A stretch of DNA of 64,000 nucleotides from an uncultured Clostridia bacterium (GTDB lineage: Bacteria; Bacillota; Clostridia; Christensenellales; Aristaeellaceae): contig CANQEW010000005.1 of NCBI GenBank assembly GCA_947596085.1, forward strand, positions 30,703 to 94,702, in the 5' to 3' direction. The notes beneath the pieces were generated by a model, which did no database searches, was not told where the DNA came from, and saw only the letters and a program-made list of their open reading frames with translations. Shown piece by piece: positions 1 through 8,686 of this stretch. How positions within the stretch are numbered: the first letter of the stretch is position 1; every line of letters starts with the position of its first letter. The position numbers were made by a program, and so were the translations under genes.

Positions 1-152
1 GCGCGGCGCACACGCCGCTGCGCCCCGCGGGCATCGCGGAGATCGACGGCGCGCGGCTGAACGTCGTGACCGAGGGGGACTACATCGAGGCGGGCGCGCC
101 CGTGAAAGTCGAGCGCGTGGAGGGCAACCGCGTCGTCGTTGCGAGAACATAA
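1..152 (+). CDS. C-terminal end of an NfeD-like membrane protein (5' truncated)
   Basis: The reading frame enters from the left edge and ends at TAA 150-152. The about 50 visible residues (LRPAGIAEIDGARLNVVTEG, then a glycine/valine-rich strand pattern ending VVVART) match the small OB-fold beta-barrel at the C terminus of NfeD/ClpP-class proteins. NfeD proteins are membrane partners of flotillins. The gene lies 27 bases upstream of floA on the same strand, the usual nfeD-floA pairing in Firmicutes. The membrane part and the start are outside the window, so a short or long (ClpP-fused) form cannot be told apart. Confidence 0.75.
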   Translation, partial: AAHTPLRPAGIAEIDGARLNVVTEGDYIEAGAPVKVERVEGNRVVVART

Positions 153-179
153 AAACGAACCGGGAAAGGGGCAGAAAAC

Positions 180-1175
180 ATGCAATTTGAATTGGTATTC
201 TTCGCGGTCATCATCGTACTGGTCGTCATCCTTCTGACGGTATTCTTCCGCTTCTTCCCGATCGGGCTGTGGATTTCCGCCGCCGCGTCGGGCGTGCACA
301 TCTCGATCTTCTCCATGGTGGGCATGCGCTTCCGCCGCATCGACCCGCGCAAGGTCGTGCTGCCGATGATCAAGGCCACCAAGGCCGGGCTCAAGGTCAA
401 CATGAACGAACTGGAGGCCCACCTGCTGGCGGGCGGCAGCGTGGACCGCGTCGTGGACGCGCTGATCGCCGCCCAGAGCGCGCAGATTCCGCTGGAATTC
501 GAGCAGAGCCGCGCCATCGACCTGGCCGGACGCGACGTGCTGGAGGCGGTGAAGATGTCGGTCAACCCGAAGGTGATCGAGACGCCCGTGGTGGCGGCCA
601 TCGCCAAGAACGGCATCGAACTGCGCGCCAAGGCCCGCGTCACCGTGCGCGCCAACATCGACCGCCTGGTGGGTGGTGCCGGCGAGGAGACGATCATCGC
701 CCGCGTTGGCGAGGGCATCGTCACCACCATCGGCTCGTCGCAGACCCACTCCGAGGTGCTGGAGAACCCCGACCTGATCAGCCACACCGTGCTGGGCAAG
801 GGCCTCGACGCGGGCACCGCGTTCGAGATTCTCTCCATCGACATCGCCGACGTGGACGTGGGCCGCAACGTGGGCGCGCAGCTGCAGATGGATCAGGCCG
901 AGGCCGACCGCCGCATCGCGCAGGCCAAGGCTGAGGAGCGCCGCGCGATGGCCGTGGCGCAGGAGCAGGAAATGATCGCCGCCGTGCAGGAGATGCGCGC
1001 GAAGGTGGTCGAGGCCGAGGCCGAGGTGCCCAAGGCCATGGCCGAGGCGCTCCGCTCCGGCAAGCTGGGCGTGATGGACTACTATCAGATGCAAAACGTA
1101 GTTTCCGACACTCACATGCGCGAGGCCATCGCGGGCGGCGACGGCGAACGCAAGGGCGACGTCAAGAAGCAGTAA
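180..1175 (+). CDS. floA: Flotillin-like protein FloA
   Basis: 331 residues, the usual FloA (YqfA) length. One hydrophobic hairpin lies at about residues 5-27, followed by the conserved segment with [10 protein letters not shown]. Then come an SPFH/band-7-like domain (about 35-215) and an Ala/Glu-rich helical C terminus (about 230-305) that drives oligomerisation. FloA forms membrane microdomains and works with NfeD. The ATG at 180 follows a GGAAAGGGG-type ribosome site and lies 27 bases after the nfeD-like stop, so the two are probably one operon. The downstream small membrane gene is on the same strand. Identity is firm from full-length architecture. Confidence 0.93.
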   Translation: MQFELVFFAVIIVLVVILLTVFFRFFPIGLWISAAASGVHISIFSMVGMRFRRIDPRKVVLPMIKATKAGLKVNMNELEAHLLAGGSVDRVVDALIAAQSAQIPLEFEQSRAIDLAGRDVLEAVKMSVNPKVIETPVVAAIAKNGIELRAKARVTVRANIDRLVGGAGEETIIARVGEGIVTTIGSSQTHSEVLENPDLISHTVLGKGLDAGTAFEILSIDIADVDVGRNVGAQLQMDQAEADRRIAQAKAEERRAMAVAQEQEMIAAVQEMRAKVVEAEAEVPKAMAEALRSGKLGVMDYYQMQNVVSDTHMREAIAGGDGERKGDVKKQ

Positions 1176-1211
1176 ATCCATGATTCGAAACGCGAAAGGG
1201 AGGCGGTTTTT

Positions 1212-1745
1212 GTGGACGGACTGATCGCCCTGTTCATCATCATCGGCATCGTCAACGCCGTCACCTCCTCCAGCAAAAAGAAGAAGCGGAAGGCGGAAAA
1301 GCGCGCGTTCCGGGCCGCGCGGCGGGCGCAGGCCGGGCGAACGCCGCCTATGGCCGCGGCACAGACTGCCGGGGAATTCATTCCGCCGCGTGAGGTCGCG
1401 CCACGGACGGAAGCGGCAAGGGCCGTCCAGCCGCAAGCAGCCGCGCCCCATGCGGAAGCGGCAAGGCCCGCCCAACCGCAAGTAGTCGCGCCGGAGCGCG
1501 CGCCCCGGCCCATTGAGCCCGTCCGCGACGGCGAGGGGAGAACCTCCACGCAAGGCGAGAGCGAGGCAGAGCACGACGAACACCGCCGCCAGGTGCGCGC
1601 CGAGGAGGCGCGGCTCCGCCAGGCGCGCGAGGTGCTGCGCGATTCGCGCGCGGAGTATCTGAGAAAGCTCCGAACCGCCGTGGTCATGAGCGAGGTATTG
1701 AACAAACCCGTATCGCTGCGCCCGAGAACGGGATTGCACCGATAG
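1212..1745 (+). CDS. Small membrane-anchored Ala/Pro-rich protein, unknown function
   Basis: 177 residues, starting at GTG after GGGAGG. An N-terminal hydrophobic helix (LIALFIIIGIVNAVTSSS, residues 2-19) is followed by a very basic stretch (KKKKRK). A low-complexity Ala/Pro/Gln region follows with a roughly 14-residue tandem unit seen twice (EAARxxQPQxxAP). The C terminus is a charged probable helix (about 120-165). It lies 36 bases after floA and before a strong terminator, so it is probably the last gene of the nfeD-floA transcript. I do not recognise the family. Confidence 0.7.
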   Translation: MDGLIALFIIIGIVNAVTSSSKKKKRKAEKRAFRAARRAQAGRTPPMAAAQTAGEFIPPREVAPRTEAARAVQPQAAAPHAEAARPAQPQVVAPERAPRPIEPVRDGEGRTSTQGESEAEHDEHRRQVRAEEARLRQAREVLRDSRAEYLRKLRTAVVMSEVLNKPVSLRPRTGLHR

Positions 1746-1755
1746 AGCCCATCGG

Positions 1756-1785
1756 GGCCGCCGCAGAGTCTGCGGCGGCCTTTTT
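1756..1785 (+). terminator. Rho-independent terminator of the nfeD-floA operon
   Basis: Perfect 11-bp stem GGCCGCCGCAG/CTGCGGCGGCC with a 3-base loop, followed by TTTTT at 1781-1785, ten bases after the preceding stop codon. Confidence 0.92.
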
Positions 1786-1910
1786 CAATCCGGCCGGATT
1801 TGGTCGATCCATCCTCCCCGCGCGCCCTCCCCCGCCGGTGGGCGCGGGAAAGCTTCGCCAATTTTTCACAAGATTGTCCAGTTTCGCCGCCCACGTTCGG
1901 GCGACGGCGA

Positions 1911-1939
1911 TTGAAAGCGGCGCGAAAAAGCGATATAAT
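1911..1939 (+). promoter_or_regulatory. Vegetative promoter of the LCP gene
   Basis: TTGAAA (1911-1916), a 17-base spacer and TATAAT (1934-1939). Transcription would start near 1946, too close to the in-frame TTG at 1954 for a ribosome site. This supports the TTG at 1987 as the real start. Confidence 0.88.
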
Positions 1940-1986
1940 GAGACTATCCATATTTGTCAATTCCCTTACGAAAGGAAGGTTGTCCC

Positions 1987-3357
1987 TTGCCTGAATATCG
2001 CTCCTATGACCGCGATCCGCGTCAGCCCATTCATACGAATTCCACCGTCAGCGGCCCCCAGCCGGGCATTCGGCGCGCTTCCGGCGCGTCCCGGCCCGCT
2101 CCGCGCCCGCAGGGCGCGCGTCCCGCGCCGCGTCCGCAGAATCGGAGGCCCGCGGGAAGCCGGCCGCCCCAGGGCCGCCGTCCCGCGCCGCGCCGCCGCA
2201 GGCGGGGCGTGCAGCCGCGCTTCTTCGCATTCGTAGCGGTGGCCGTCGTTCTGGTCATCGCGCTGGTATTTGCCATCGGCGGCGGCAGAGACAAGCCGGT
2301 CGAGGTGCAAAGCCTTCCCAGCGTCGCGCCAAACGGCGGTATGAGCAACGTCACCATCTCCAGCCAGACGCCGGATCCCAACGCGCCGCAGACGGCCGCG
2401 CCCATGACCGCGCCGGACGCGAACGCTTTCGCAGCCGATGACGAGGAGCAGGATAACGTGCCCGTCATTTCCGCCGCCGAGCAGGTGCAGGTATCCCCGG
2501 AGCAGCTGAACGTCAACACCGCGCTGCCCAGCGAGTGGCTGAATGTACTGCTTCTGGGCACGGACGAGCGCAACCTCAACGAGCCCGCGCGCACGGATAC
2601 CATGATCATCGCGTCCATCAACACCACCACGGGCGCGGTCAAACTGACCTCGCTGCTGCGCGATACCGCCGTAAAGTTCACCGATCTTCCAAACGCGGAA
2701 TACAACAACCAATACTTCCGCCTGAACGCGGCCAACTACTTCGGCGGCCCGCTGTACGCGATCAAGACCATTAATCAGTGCTTCAACATGAACATCCAAT
2801 ACTACGCCTCGGTCAACTTCTACGGCTTCACCCGCATCGCCGAGGCGCTGGGCGGCATCGACGTGGATCTGACCGAAGCCGAGATGAACGAGCTCAACAA
2901 GAAGCAGTATCAGCAAGCCAAGGCCGCGCTGACCGCCGGCGTGGATGAATCCGGCATCATCAACGAGACGCTGACCACCTACGGCCCGAACACCCACTTG
3001 AACGGCCGCCAGACGCTGGCCTACGCCCGCATCCGCTACGTGGACAGCGACTTCGCCCGCACCGAGCGCCAGCGCGCGGTCATCGTCAAGCTGATGGAGA
3101 AGCTGCGCGGCAAGAGCGCGGCGGAGATCATCGCGCTGCTGATGAACCTGGCCGGCAACGTCACCACCAACATGGATCTGGAGACCGTCAGCCAGATCGC
3201 CGTCACGGTGCTCTCCAGCGGCCTCTCCAATGTGGACACGCTGCACCTGCCCAAGAGCGGCACCTACACCATCGAACGCCGCAATGATCAGGAGATGATC
3301 TACGACACCGACTGGGAGAAGAACGCCCAGCTTCTGTACAACTTCATCTACGCGTAA
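1987..3357 (+). CDS. LytR-CpsA-Psr (LCP) family wall-polymer transferase
   Basis: 456 residues from TTG 1987, placed 7 bases after AAAGGAAGG; the longer frame from 1954 is rejected on promoter position. A cytoplasmic Pro/Arg-rich tail (about 1-72) precedes one membrane helix (FFAFVAVAVVLVIALVFAIG, about 75-94) and an acidic linker. The extracellular LCP domain (about 185-375) follows. Visible family motifs are LLLGTDER and ARTDTMI, LLRD, the LGGIDVDL strand, and YARIRYVDSDFARTERQR with the substrate-binding arginines. LCP enzymes move undecaprenyl-linked glycopolymers onto peptidoglycan. It is monocistronic, between its own promoter and a terminator. Which polymer it attaches cannot be told. 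Confidence 0.93.
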   Translation: MPEYRSYDRDPRQPIHTNSTVSGPQPGIRRASGASRPAPRPQGARPAPRPQNRRPAGSRPPQGRRPAPRRRRRGVQPRFFAFVAVAVVLVIALVFAIGGGRDKPVEVQSLPSVAPNGGMSNVTISSQTPDPNAPQTAAPMTAPDANAFAADDEEQDNVPVISAAEQVQVSPEQLNVNTALPSEWLNVLLLGTDERNLNEPARTDTMIIASINTTTGAVKLTSLLRDTAVKFTDLPNAEYNNQYFRLNAANYFGGPLYAIKTINQCFNMNIQYYASVNFYGFTRIAEALGGIDVDLTEAEMNELNKKQYQQAKAALTAGVDESGIINETLTTYGPNTHLNGRQTLAYARIRYVDSDFARTERQRAVIVKLMEKLRGKSAAEIIALLMNLAGNVTTNMDLETVSQIAVTVLSSGLSNVDTLHLPKSGTYTIERRNDQEMIYDTDWEKNAQLLYNFIYA

Positions 3358-3374
3358 GTGCCATCGCAAAGCCA

Positions 3375-3407
3375 GCCGCCCGAACGCATGTCCGGGCGGC
3401 CTCGTTT
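3375..3407 (+). terminator. Terminator downstream of the LCP gene
   Basis: 8-bp stem GCCGCCCG/CGGGCGGC with a 10-base loop, then CTCGTTT. It lies 18 bases after the stop codon. Confidence 0.75.
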
Positions 3408-3513
3408 ATTGAATTACCTTACCGAGACCCACCGACTCAACGCCGGCGGTTCTCTGCCGCCGCCAGGGAAAGCATTTCCTGCCGCATCGCGTGGGGAACG
3501 CTGTACGCGCGCT

Positions 3514-4428
3514 TCACCTCAGATGCGCGCAGAGGAAATCGACGCCCGCCGCCAACGCAGCCTCGCGGCCCTCGTCATAGATCATCTCAAAGCCGTGCAC
3601 CGACTTCTTGCCGCCGATCAGCACCAGCTCCGAAGTCGACTCCGCATAGGCCGTCTCCAGCGCTTCCACGGAGTACGTGTAGGGCACCGTCTTGTCGTTC
3701 AGGCCATGAATGATCATCACGTCGCCGGTGTAGCCGGCAATCTCGCCCATGAGATCCAAATCATAAGCATCGCGCGCATAGATCGCGCCGAGGGTGCCCA
3801 TCGCGCTCTCGAAGGTATCGCCGGTGATTTCATTGATGTCCGAGACAAACTCGTGCAGGTCATCCACGATGCACAGCGCCGGATACACCAGCACCATCGC
3901 CTTCACCTCGTCCGGGCGTTTCGCCGCTGTCAGTGCGCTCACCGCGCCTCCCTGACTCTGGCCCAGCAGAAAGAGGCTCTCCGCATCCACGAAGGACTGG
4001 GCTTTCACGAAGTCCACCACCGAGTTGAGGTCGCTGACCTCGGTCAGCAGGGACATCTGCATATAATCGCCGTCGCTGGCGGAATTCATGCCCCCGCCGC
4101 AGAAGTCGAAGGCATAGGCCACGAAGCCCTGGGCGGTCACCGCCTCGGGCCACTTGGCGCGCTCCACCATGTCCGCTTTAGAGCCCAGACCATGACTCAT
4201 GACGACGGTGGGATAGGTCCGACTGGGGTCGAAGTTTTCGGGATAATAGAAGCGGCCAAAGATGTTCATCTCACCGTTCTTGCACCAGCGCACCTCGGAG
4301 CGGTATCCCTCGAGTTCGGTCACATATCCTTCCGCGAGCGTCGGGTCCGGCTCCTCCGCCTCCTCGGCCAGTGCAAACGCGCACAGCCCCAGCGCCAGCA
4401 TCAACAGCATTGCCAACAGTTTTTCCAT
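3514..4428 (-). CDS. Secreted alpha/beta hydrolase
   Basis: 304 residues from the ATG at 4428, which has GGAGGAATCACC just upstream; a longer open frame to 4461 lacks this. A signal peptide (MEKLLAMLLMLALGLCAFALA) predicts export. The rest is a serine-hydrolase fold: oxyanion-loop MSHGLGS, nucleophile elbow GQSQGG, acid in the HGLNDKTVP segment, and His in SVHGFE near the C terminus. The arrangement resembles the acyl-peptidase/BAAT-like (Hydrolase_4, DUF1749-like) esterases. The substrate is not inferable. It is convergent with the LCP gene and divergent from the CBS gene. Confidence 0.85.
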   Translation of the reverse strand: MEKLLAMLLMLALGLCAFALAEEAEEPDPTLAEGYVTELEGYRSEVRWCKNGEMNIFGRFYYPENFDPSRTYPTVVMSHGLGSKADMVERAKWPEAVTAQGFVAYAFDFCGGGMNSASDGDYMQMSLLTEVSDLNSVVDFVKAQSFVDAESLFLLGQSQGGAVSALTAAKRPDEVKAMVLVYPALCIVDDLHEFVSDINEITGDTFESAMGTLGAIYARDAYDLDLMGEIAGYTGDVMIIHGLNDKTVPYTYSVEALETAYAESTSELVLIGGKKSVHGFEMIYDEGREAALAAGVDFLCAHLR

Positions 4429-4663
4429 GGTGATTCCTCCCCTTTGCACTTTATGCTTCAATCATACCACATTTTTCATTCCGCAGATGCAAATGCGCGC
4501 CAACGGTCGAGGAACGTGCGCAGACGGTCGCCATCCACGACGCGCTCCAAAACCAACGCTCGCAACCGCGAACTCGCGTCATCCCCGGGCAATACGTACA
4601 ACCCTTCCGATATAAAGAGCTTTGCAGCTATCGCAATGCGCCGGAATCCGTCAATCTCCGCCC

Positions 4664-4692
4664 TTGCAAAGCGCTGGTAAATCGGTTATAAT
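4664..4692 (+). promoter_or_regulatory. Promoter of the CBS-domain gene
   Basis: TTGCAA (4664-4669), 17-base spacer, TATAAT (4687-4692). The ribosome site AAGGAGGTGA lies at 4701-4710. Confidence 0.85.
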
Positions 4693-4714
4693 GCATATAC
4701 AAGGAGGTGACTCC

Positions 4715-5128
4715 ATGAACGTAGCTTTCTTCCTGAAGCCCAAATCCGAGGTGTTCTACCTCCAGGACAGCATGCCGCTGGCCCGCGCGCTGCACCAGAT
4801 GCGGCTGAGCGGCTACACCTCCGTGCCGGTGATCGACCGGGACGGCCGCTACGTCGGCGCGGTGAACGAGGGCGACTTTCTGCGCGCGCTGGCGCGCACG
4901 GACGGCGAACACCTGCAGCTCGCCATCGCGTCCGACGCGGAGTGCAAGCGCGTGCGCGACATCCTGAGCCGGGACCGCAACCCCTCCGGCCGCATCGACG
5001 AGCCCGTGGAGGTGTTGGTGTCCCGCACCGCCGGACAGAACTTCCTGCCCATCGTGGACGATCGCGGCGTGTTCATCGGCATTGTGACCCGCCGCAACGT
5101 GATCCGCTACTTCCTCGAATCGAGATAG
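4715..5128 (+). CDS. Stand-alone tandem CBS-domain protein
   Basis: 137 residues from the ATG at 4715, 5 bases after a near-perfect Shine-Dalgarno; the upstream extension to 4622 is rejected because it runs through the promoter. It consists of two CBS motifs only (about 12-66 and 80-135). Each ends in the typical VPVIDRDGRYVGAVNEGD or LPIVDDRGVFIGIVTRRN hairpin. Such Bateman modules bind adenosine nucleotides (AMP, ATP, c-di-AMP) and often regulate a partner protein. The NhaC gene 93 bases downstream is a possible partner, but a hairpin separates them. Partner and ligand are unproven. Confidence 0.88.
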   Translation: MNVAFFLKPKSEVFYLQDSMPLARALHQMRLSGYTSVPVIDRDGRYVGAVNEGDFLRALARTDGEHLQLAIASDAECKRVRDILSRDRNPSGRIDEPVEVLVSRTAGQNFLPIVDDRGVFIGIVTRRNVIRYFLESR

Positions 5129-5141
5129 AGAACGCTTGCGA

Positions 5142-5176
5142 AAGGGCGCGGCTCCCGTCGCTGGAGCCGCGCCCTT
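5142..5176 (+). terminator. Terminator-like hairpin after the CBS gene
   Basis: 14-bp stem whose core GGGCGCGGCTCC pairs with GGAGCCGCGCCC across a 7-base loop. Only a short T run follows, so termination may be partial and allow read-through into the antiporter gene. Confidence 0.65.
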
Positions 5177-5221
5177 CTGCGAGCCGCGTTACCCGAGACA
5201 AATTCCCCGGAGGGAACTGCA

Positions 5222-6535
5222 ATGGAATTGATCCTCTCCTTCGCGATCTTCATGGCGGCCATGATCGTCAGCCTGATTCGCGGCGTGACCATGGCGCTGC
5301 CCCTGGCGCTGGGCCTCGCCTGCTTCGCCGTCGTGGCGCTGCGGCGGGGCTTTCCCCTAGGGGATGTGGCGCGGATGTTCGCGAAGGGCGCGTGGGAGTC
5401 GCGCGTGGTGGTGATCGTGATGCTGCTGATCGGCTGCCTGACCGCGCTCTGGCGGCAGACCGGCACCATCGCCTTCTTCACCTACTACGGCGTGAAGCTG
5501 ATCCCGCCCGCACTGTTTCTGCCGGCGGCGTTCGCGTTGAGCGCGCTGATGAGCTACGCGCTGGGCACCTGCTTCGGCGTGGCGGCCACCATCGGCGTGA
5601 TTCTGATGACCATCGCCCGGGCCAGCGGCGTGAACCTCGCGCTGGTGGGCGGCGCGGTGATGTCCGGGCTGTACGTGGGCGACCGGGGCTCCCCCGCCGC
5701 CTCCAGCGCGAGCCTCGTGGCCAACGAGACGCGCACCGACGTGAGCGAAAACATCCGACTGATGCTGCCCTCGTCCATCCTGCCGCTGGCGCTGTGCGCG
5801 CTGCTCTATCTGGCGCTGTCGCGCTTCGCGCGCCCGGAGGCGGTGGACGGCAGCCTGATCGCGAGCTTTGGCGAGGAGTTCCGTCTCTCCCCCTGGTGCC
5901 TGCTGCCCACGATTCTGCTGCTGGCGCCGGCCTTCGCGGGGCTGGACATCAAGCGGGTCATGGCCGTCAACATCGCCGCCTCCGCCGCGCTGGCGCTTCT
6001 GCTGCAGGGCGCGGCCCTTCCGGACGTGCTGCGCATGACGGTGATGGGCTACGTCCCCCGCGACGCGGCGCTCGCGCCCATCCTCTCGGGCGGCGGCGCG
6101 GTTTCCATGCTGGAGGTGGAGGCGCTGTTGCTGCTCTCCAGCGGCCTGTCCGGCATCTTTGAGGGCACGCGGATGCTCGCCTCCGTGGAGGGCGCGTTCG
6201 AGCGGCTCGCCCGGAGGGCCGGCCGCTTCCCGGCGATGGTCGCCGCGAGCCTGCTCGCCTCCGCCGTGTTCTGCAACCAGACCATCGGCGTCATCATGTG
6301 CCGCCAGTGCATGTCGCGCTGCTACGGCTCCGACCACGCGGGCCGGCTCGATTTGATGCTCGACATCGAAAACTCCGTGATCACGCTGGCGGGGCTGGTG
6401 CCCTGGTGCATCGCGTGCGGCGTGCCCCTCAGGATGATGGGCTGCGGATTGAGCGCGCTGCCTTTCGCCGCCTATCTGTACCTGATTCCGCTGTGCTGGC
6501 AGTTTTCGCTGATGAAGCGCCGCCGCGCGGCATAG
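5222..6535 (+). CDS. NhaC-family Na+/H+ antiporter-like permease
   Basis: 437 residues with about 10-12 hydrophobic helices and an N-in start MELILSFAIFMAAMIVSLIRG. Family signatures are the re-entrant region SYALGTCFGVAATIGVILM and the conserved loop GDRGSPAASSASLVANETRTD, which match NhaC-type exchangers. It is therefore probably a secondary transporter exchanging protons for Na+ or an organic acid (malate/lactate antiporters belong to the same family). The start ATG follows GGAGGG. The next gene, a CDF exporter, starts 38 bases on, suggesting a shared ion-homeostasis transcript. Exact ions are not inferable. Confidence 0.85.
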   Translation: MELILSFAIFMAAMIVSLIRGVTMALPLALGLACFAVVALRRGFPLGDVARMFAKGAWESRVVVIVMLLIGCLTALWRQTGTIAFFTYYGVKLIPPALFLPAAFALSALMSYALGTCFGVAATIGVILMTIARASGVNLALVGGAVMSGLYVGDRGSPAASSASLVANETRTDVSENIRLMLPSSILPLALCALLYLALSRFARPEAVDGSLIASFGEEFRLSPWCLLPTILLLAPAFAGLDIKRVMAVNIAASAALALLLQGAALPDVLRMTVMGYVPRDAALAPILSGGGAVSMLEVEALLLLSSGLSGIFEGTRMLASVEGAFERLARRAGRFPAMVAASLLASAVFCNQTIGVIMCRQCMSRCYGSDHAGRLDLMLDIENSVITLAGLVPWCIACGVPLRMMGCGLSALPFAAYLYLIPLCWQFSLMKRRRAA

Positions 6536-6573
6536 ACTGACAAAAACGCCAAACGGCCGAGGGTGAACATTCA

Positions 6574-7725
6574 ATGATCCGCTTTCTCGCAAAAAGAATC
6601 ATAAAGGACAGCCAACAGACCGGTGATCCGTCGGTGCGCCGGGCCTGGGGCGCGCTCTGCGGCGCGGTAGGCATACTGCTCAACCTCCTGCTCTTCGGCG
6701 GGAAGGCGCTGGCCGGAGCGGTCAGCGGCTCCATCGCCGTGACGGCGGACGCGTTCAACAACCTGTCCGACGCGCTCTCGTCGGTCATCGCCCTCTCGGG
6801 CTTCTGGCTCTCGGCGCGCAGGCCCGACCGCGATCATCCCTACGGCCACCGCCGCTACGAGTACATCGCCGGACTGATCGTCTCGCTGGCGATTCTGCTG
6901 ATGGGGCTCAATCTGGCGCGCGACTGCGTGGGGCGCATTCTCTCCCCCGCGCCGGTGGAGTTCGGCGCGCTTCCGGCCTGCATCCTGGCCGTCTCAATCC
7001 TCGTCAAGCTCTACATGGCGCTCTACAACCGCTCGATCGGGCGGGAGATTCAGTCCGCAACGCTCGCGGCCACGGCCACGGACAGCCTTTCCGACGCGGT
7101 TGCGACGACGGCGGTGCTCGCATCAATGCTGATCGCGCACTTCACCGGGCGCAACATTGACGCCTGGGCCGGCGCGGCGGTGTCGCTGCTGATCCTCTGG
7201 GCGGGCATAAGCTCCCTCCGGGAGACGATCAGCCCGCTGCTGGGCAAGGCTCCCGACCCCGAATTCGTGCGCCGCGTGGAGGAGATCGTGACCGCCTGCC
7301 CGGAGATTCTGGGCATGCACGATTTGATGGTGCACGACTACGGCGCGGGCCGGGCGGTGATCTCCCTGCACGCCGAGGTGCGCGCCGACGGCGAGCTGAT
7401 GGCGCTGCACGAGGCCATCGACCAGGTGGAACGCCGCCTGCGGGATGAGCTGGGCTGCTCCGCCACCATCCACATGGACCCCGTGTCCGTCAGCGATGAG
7501 GACGGCGCGCTGCGGGAGCGCATCGAAGCCCGCGCCCGCGAGGAACTCGGGCGGGGCGTGAACCTGCACGACTTCCGCCGCGAGTCCGGCGCGCAGCTCT
7601 CCTTCGACGCCGCCATCCCCTATGAACTCTCCATGAGCGACGAGGACGCGTGCGCCGTTCTGACGCGCATCGCCCGCGATCTGTGCCCGGAGTGCGAGCC
7701 TCAGATCACGGTAGATCGCGTATAA
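6574..7725 (+). CDS. Cation diffusion facilitator (CDF) metal exporter
   Basis: 383 residues. The CDF core has six helices. Metal-site motifs are DAFNNLSD in TM2 and TATDSLSD in TM5 (two Asp-x3-Asp pairs), and HPYGHRRYEY follows TM2. The NLSD/SLSD pattern with Asn in TM2 is common in Mn2+/Fe2+-type CDFs of the MntE/FieF group rather than His-Asp zinc sites; this selectivity reading is tentative. The C-terminal cytoplasmic domain (about 215-290) carries the histidine-bearing ferredoxin-like fold (GMHDLMVHDYG). A further 90-residue extension resembles a repeated CTD, making the protein longer than the roughly 300-residue norm. Confidence 0.9.
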   Translation: MIRFLAKRIIKDSQQTGDPSVRRAWGALCGAVGILLNLLLFGGKALAGAVSGSIAVTADAFNNLSDALSSVIALSGFWLSARRPDRDHPYGHRRYEYIAGLIVSLAILLMGLNLARDCVGRILSPAPVEFGALPACILAVSILVKLYMALYNRSIGREIQSATLAATATDSLSDAVATTAVLASMLIAHFTGRNIDAWAGAAVSLLILWAGISSLRETISPLLGKAPDPEFVRRVEEIVTACPEILGMHDLMVHDYGAGRAVISLHAEVRADGELMALHEAIDQVERRLRDELGCSATIHMDPVSVSDEDGALRERIEARAREELGRGVNLHDFRRESGAQLSFDAAIPYELSMSDEDACAVLTRIARDLCPECEPQITVDRV

Positions 7726-7753
7726 CTTTCATCTGACACACCGCACATGGAAC

Positions 7754-7789
7754 AGCGCCCATCCGAACATGATCGTTCGGATGGGCGCT
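7754..7789. terminator. Strong hairpin between convergent CDF and AroE-like genes
   Basis: Perfect 15-bp inverted repeat whose arms contain GCGCCCATCCGAAC, with a 6-base loop. It lies between convergent genes and may stop both transcripts. U runs are poor on both sides. Confidence 0.7.
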
Positions 7790-7806
7790 GCCGTTGTACT
7801 CGGAGG

Positions 7807-8667
7807 TTATGCCTCCTCAAATTCCCGCTTCAGCGCATCGTACATCACGTCGCGGGGCGCCTTCTCGCCCGTCCAGAGCTCAAAGTTCAGCGCGCCCTGG
7901 TTGACCAGCATGCCCAATCCCGTGAGCACGCGCGCGCCGCGCGCCTCCGCCTTCTTCAGAAACAACGGCATCGCGGGGTTGAACACCACGTCGCAGACCA
8001 GCATACCCGGCGCGATGTCCTCGTAGCGCACGTCGGGGCACGCGTCCACGTCGGGGAACAGCCCCACGCAGGTGGCATTGATCAGGATGTCCGTGTCCGC
8101 CGGAATGGCCGCCGTGCCCCGCCAGGGCAGGTAATCCGCCCGCGCGGGCGTGTTCTCGGCAATGGTGCGAACCAGCTCCGCGCCGCGGCCTTCGTTTCGG
8201 TTGATGATATGGATCGCCGCCGCGCCCGCCAGCGCGCACTCCACGCCGATGGCCTTCGCCGCGCCGCCAGCGCCCAGTATGGTCACGACCTTACCCGTGA
8301 GCGATTCACCCGCGTCGGTCAGGGAGCGCACGAAGCCCTTGCCATCGGTGTTCTCGCCGATCAGCCTGCCGTCGCGCGCGATCACGGTGTTCACCGCGCC
8401 GATGATGCGCGCCGCCTCGCTCAGCTCGTCCAGATACTGAATGACCTCGATCTTGTGGGGCATGGTGAGGTTCACGCCGCGCATTCCCACCGCGCGCATG
8501 CCACGAATCGCGTCGGCCAGATCCTCCACCGCCACGCGGCAGGTGAGGTAGCGCCAGTCCAGCCCGGCGGCGGCAAAGCCCGCCTCCTCCAGCACGCCGG
8601 TGGGGTTGCCGTCCACCGGATCGCCGAACACGCCCACGAGCTCGGCCCGATAGTTCTTATCCGCCAT
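7807..8667 (-). CDS. Shikimate/quinate dehydrogenase-family protein (AroE-like)
   Basis: 286 residues, normal AroE length. The N-terminal substrate domain keeps catalytic Lys72 in NLTMPHK and Asp108 in GENTDGKGF. A Rossmann NADP/NAD domain follows with GAGGAAKAI. Odd: the usual substrate-carboxylate motif (SxS in xPIxHSxSP) is replaced by GDPVDGNPTG at residues 15-24, so both binding serines are missing. The gene is the second of a pair, 19 bases after a DUF4867 gene and with no other aromatic-pathway gene nearby. A role with quinate or another cyclitol-like acid is at least as likely as chorismate synthesis. Confidence 0.8.
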   Translation of the reverse strand: MADKNYRAELVGVFGDPVDGNPTGVLEEAGFAAAGLDWRYLTCRVAVEDLADAIRGMRAVGMRGVNLTMPHKIEVIQYLDELSEAARIIGAVNTVIARDGRLIGENTDGKGFVRSLTDAGESLTGKVVTILGAGGAAKAIGVECALAGAAAIHIINRNEGRGAELVRTIAENTPARADYLPWRGTAAIPADTDILINATCVGLFPDVDACPDVRYEDIAPGMLVCDVVFNPAMPLFLKKAEARGARVLTGLGMLVNQGALNFELWTGEKAPRDVMYDALKREFEEA

Positions 8668-8686
8668 GTGGATCCCGCCTTCCGCG

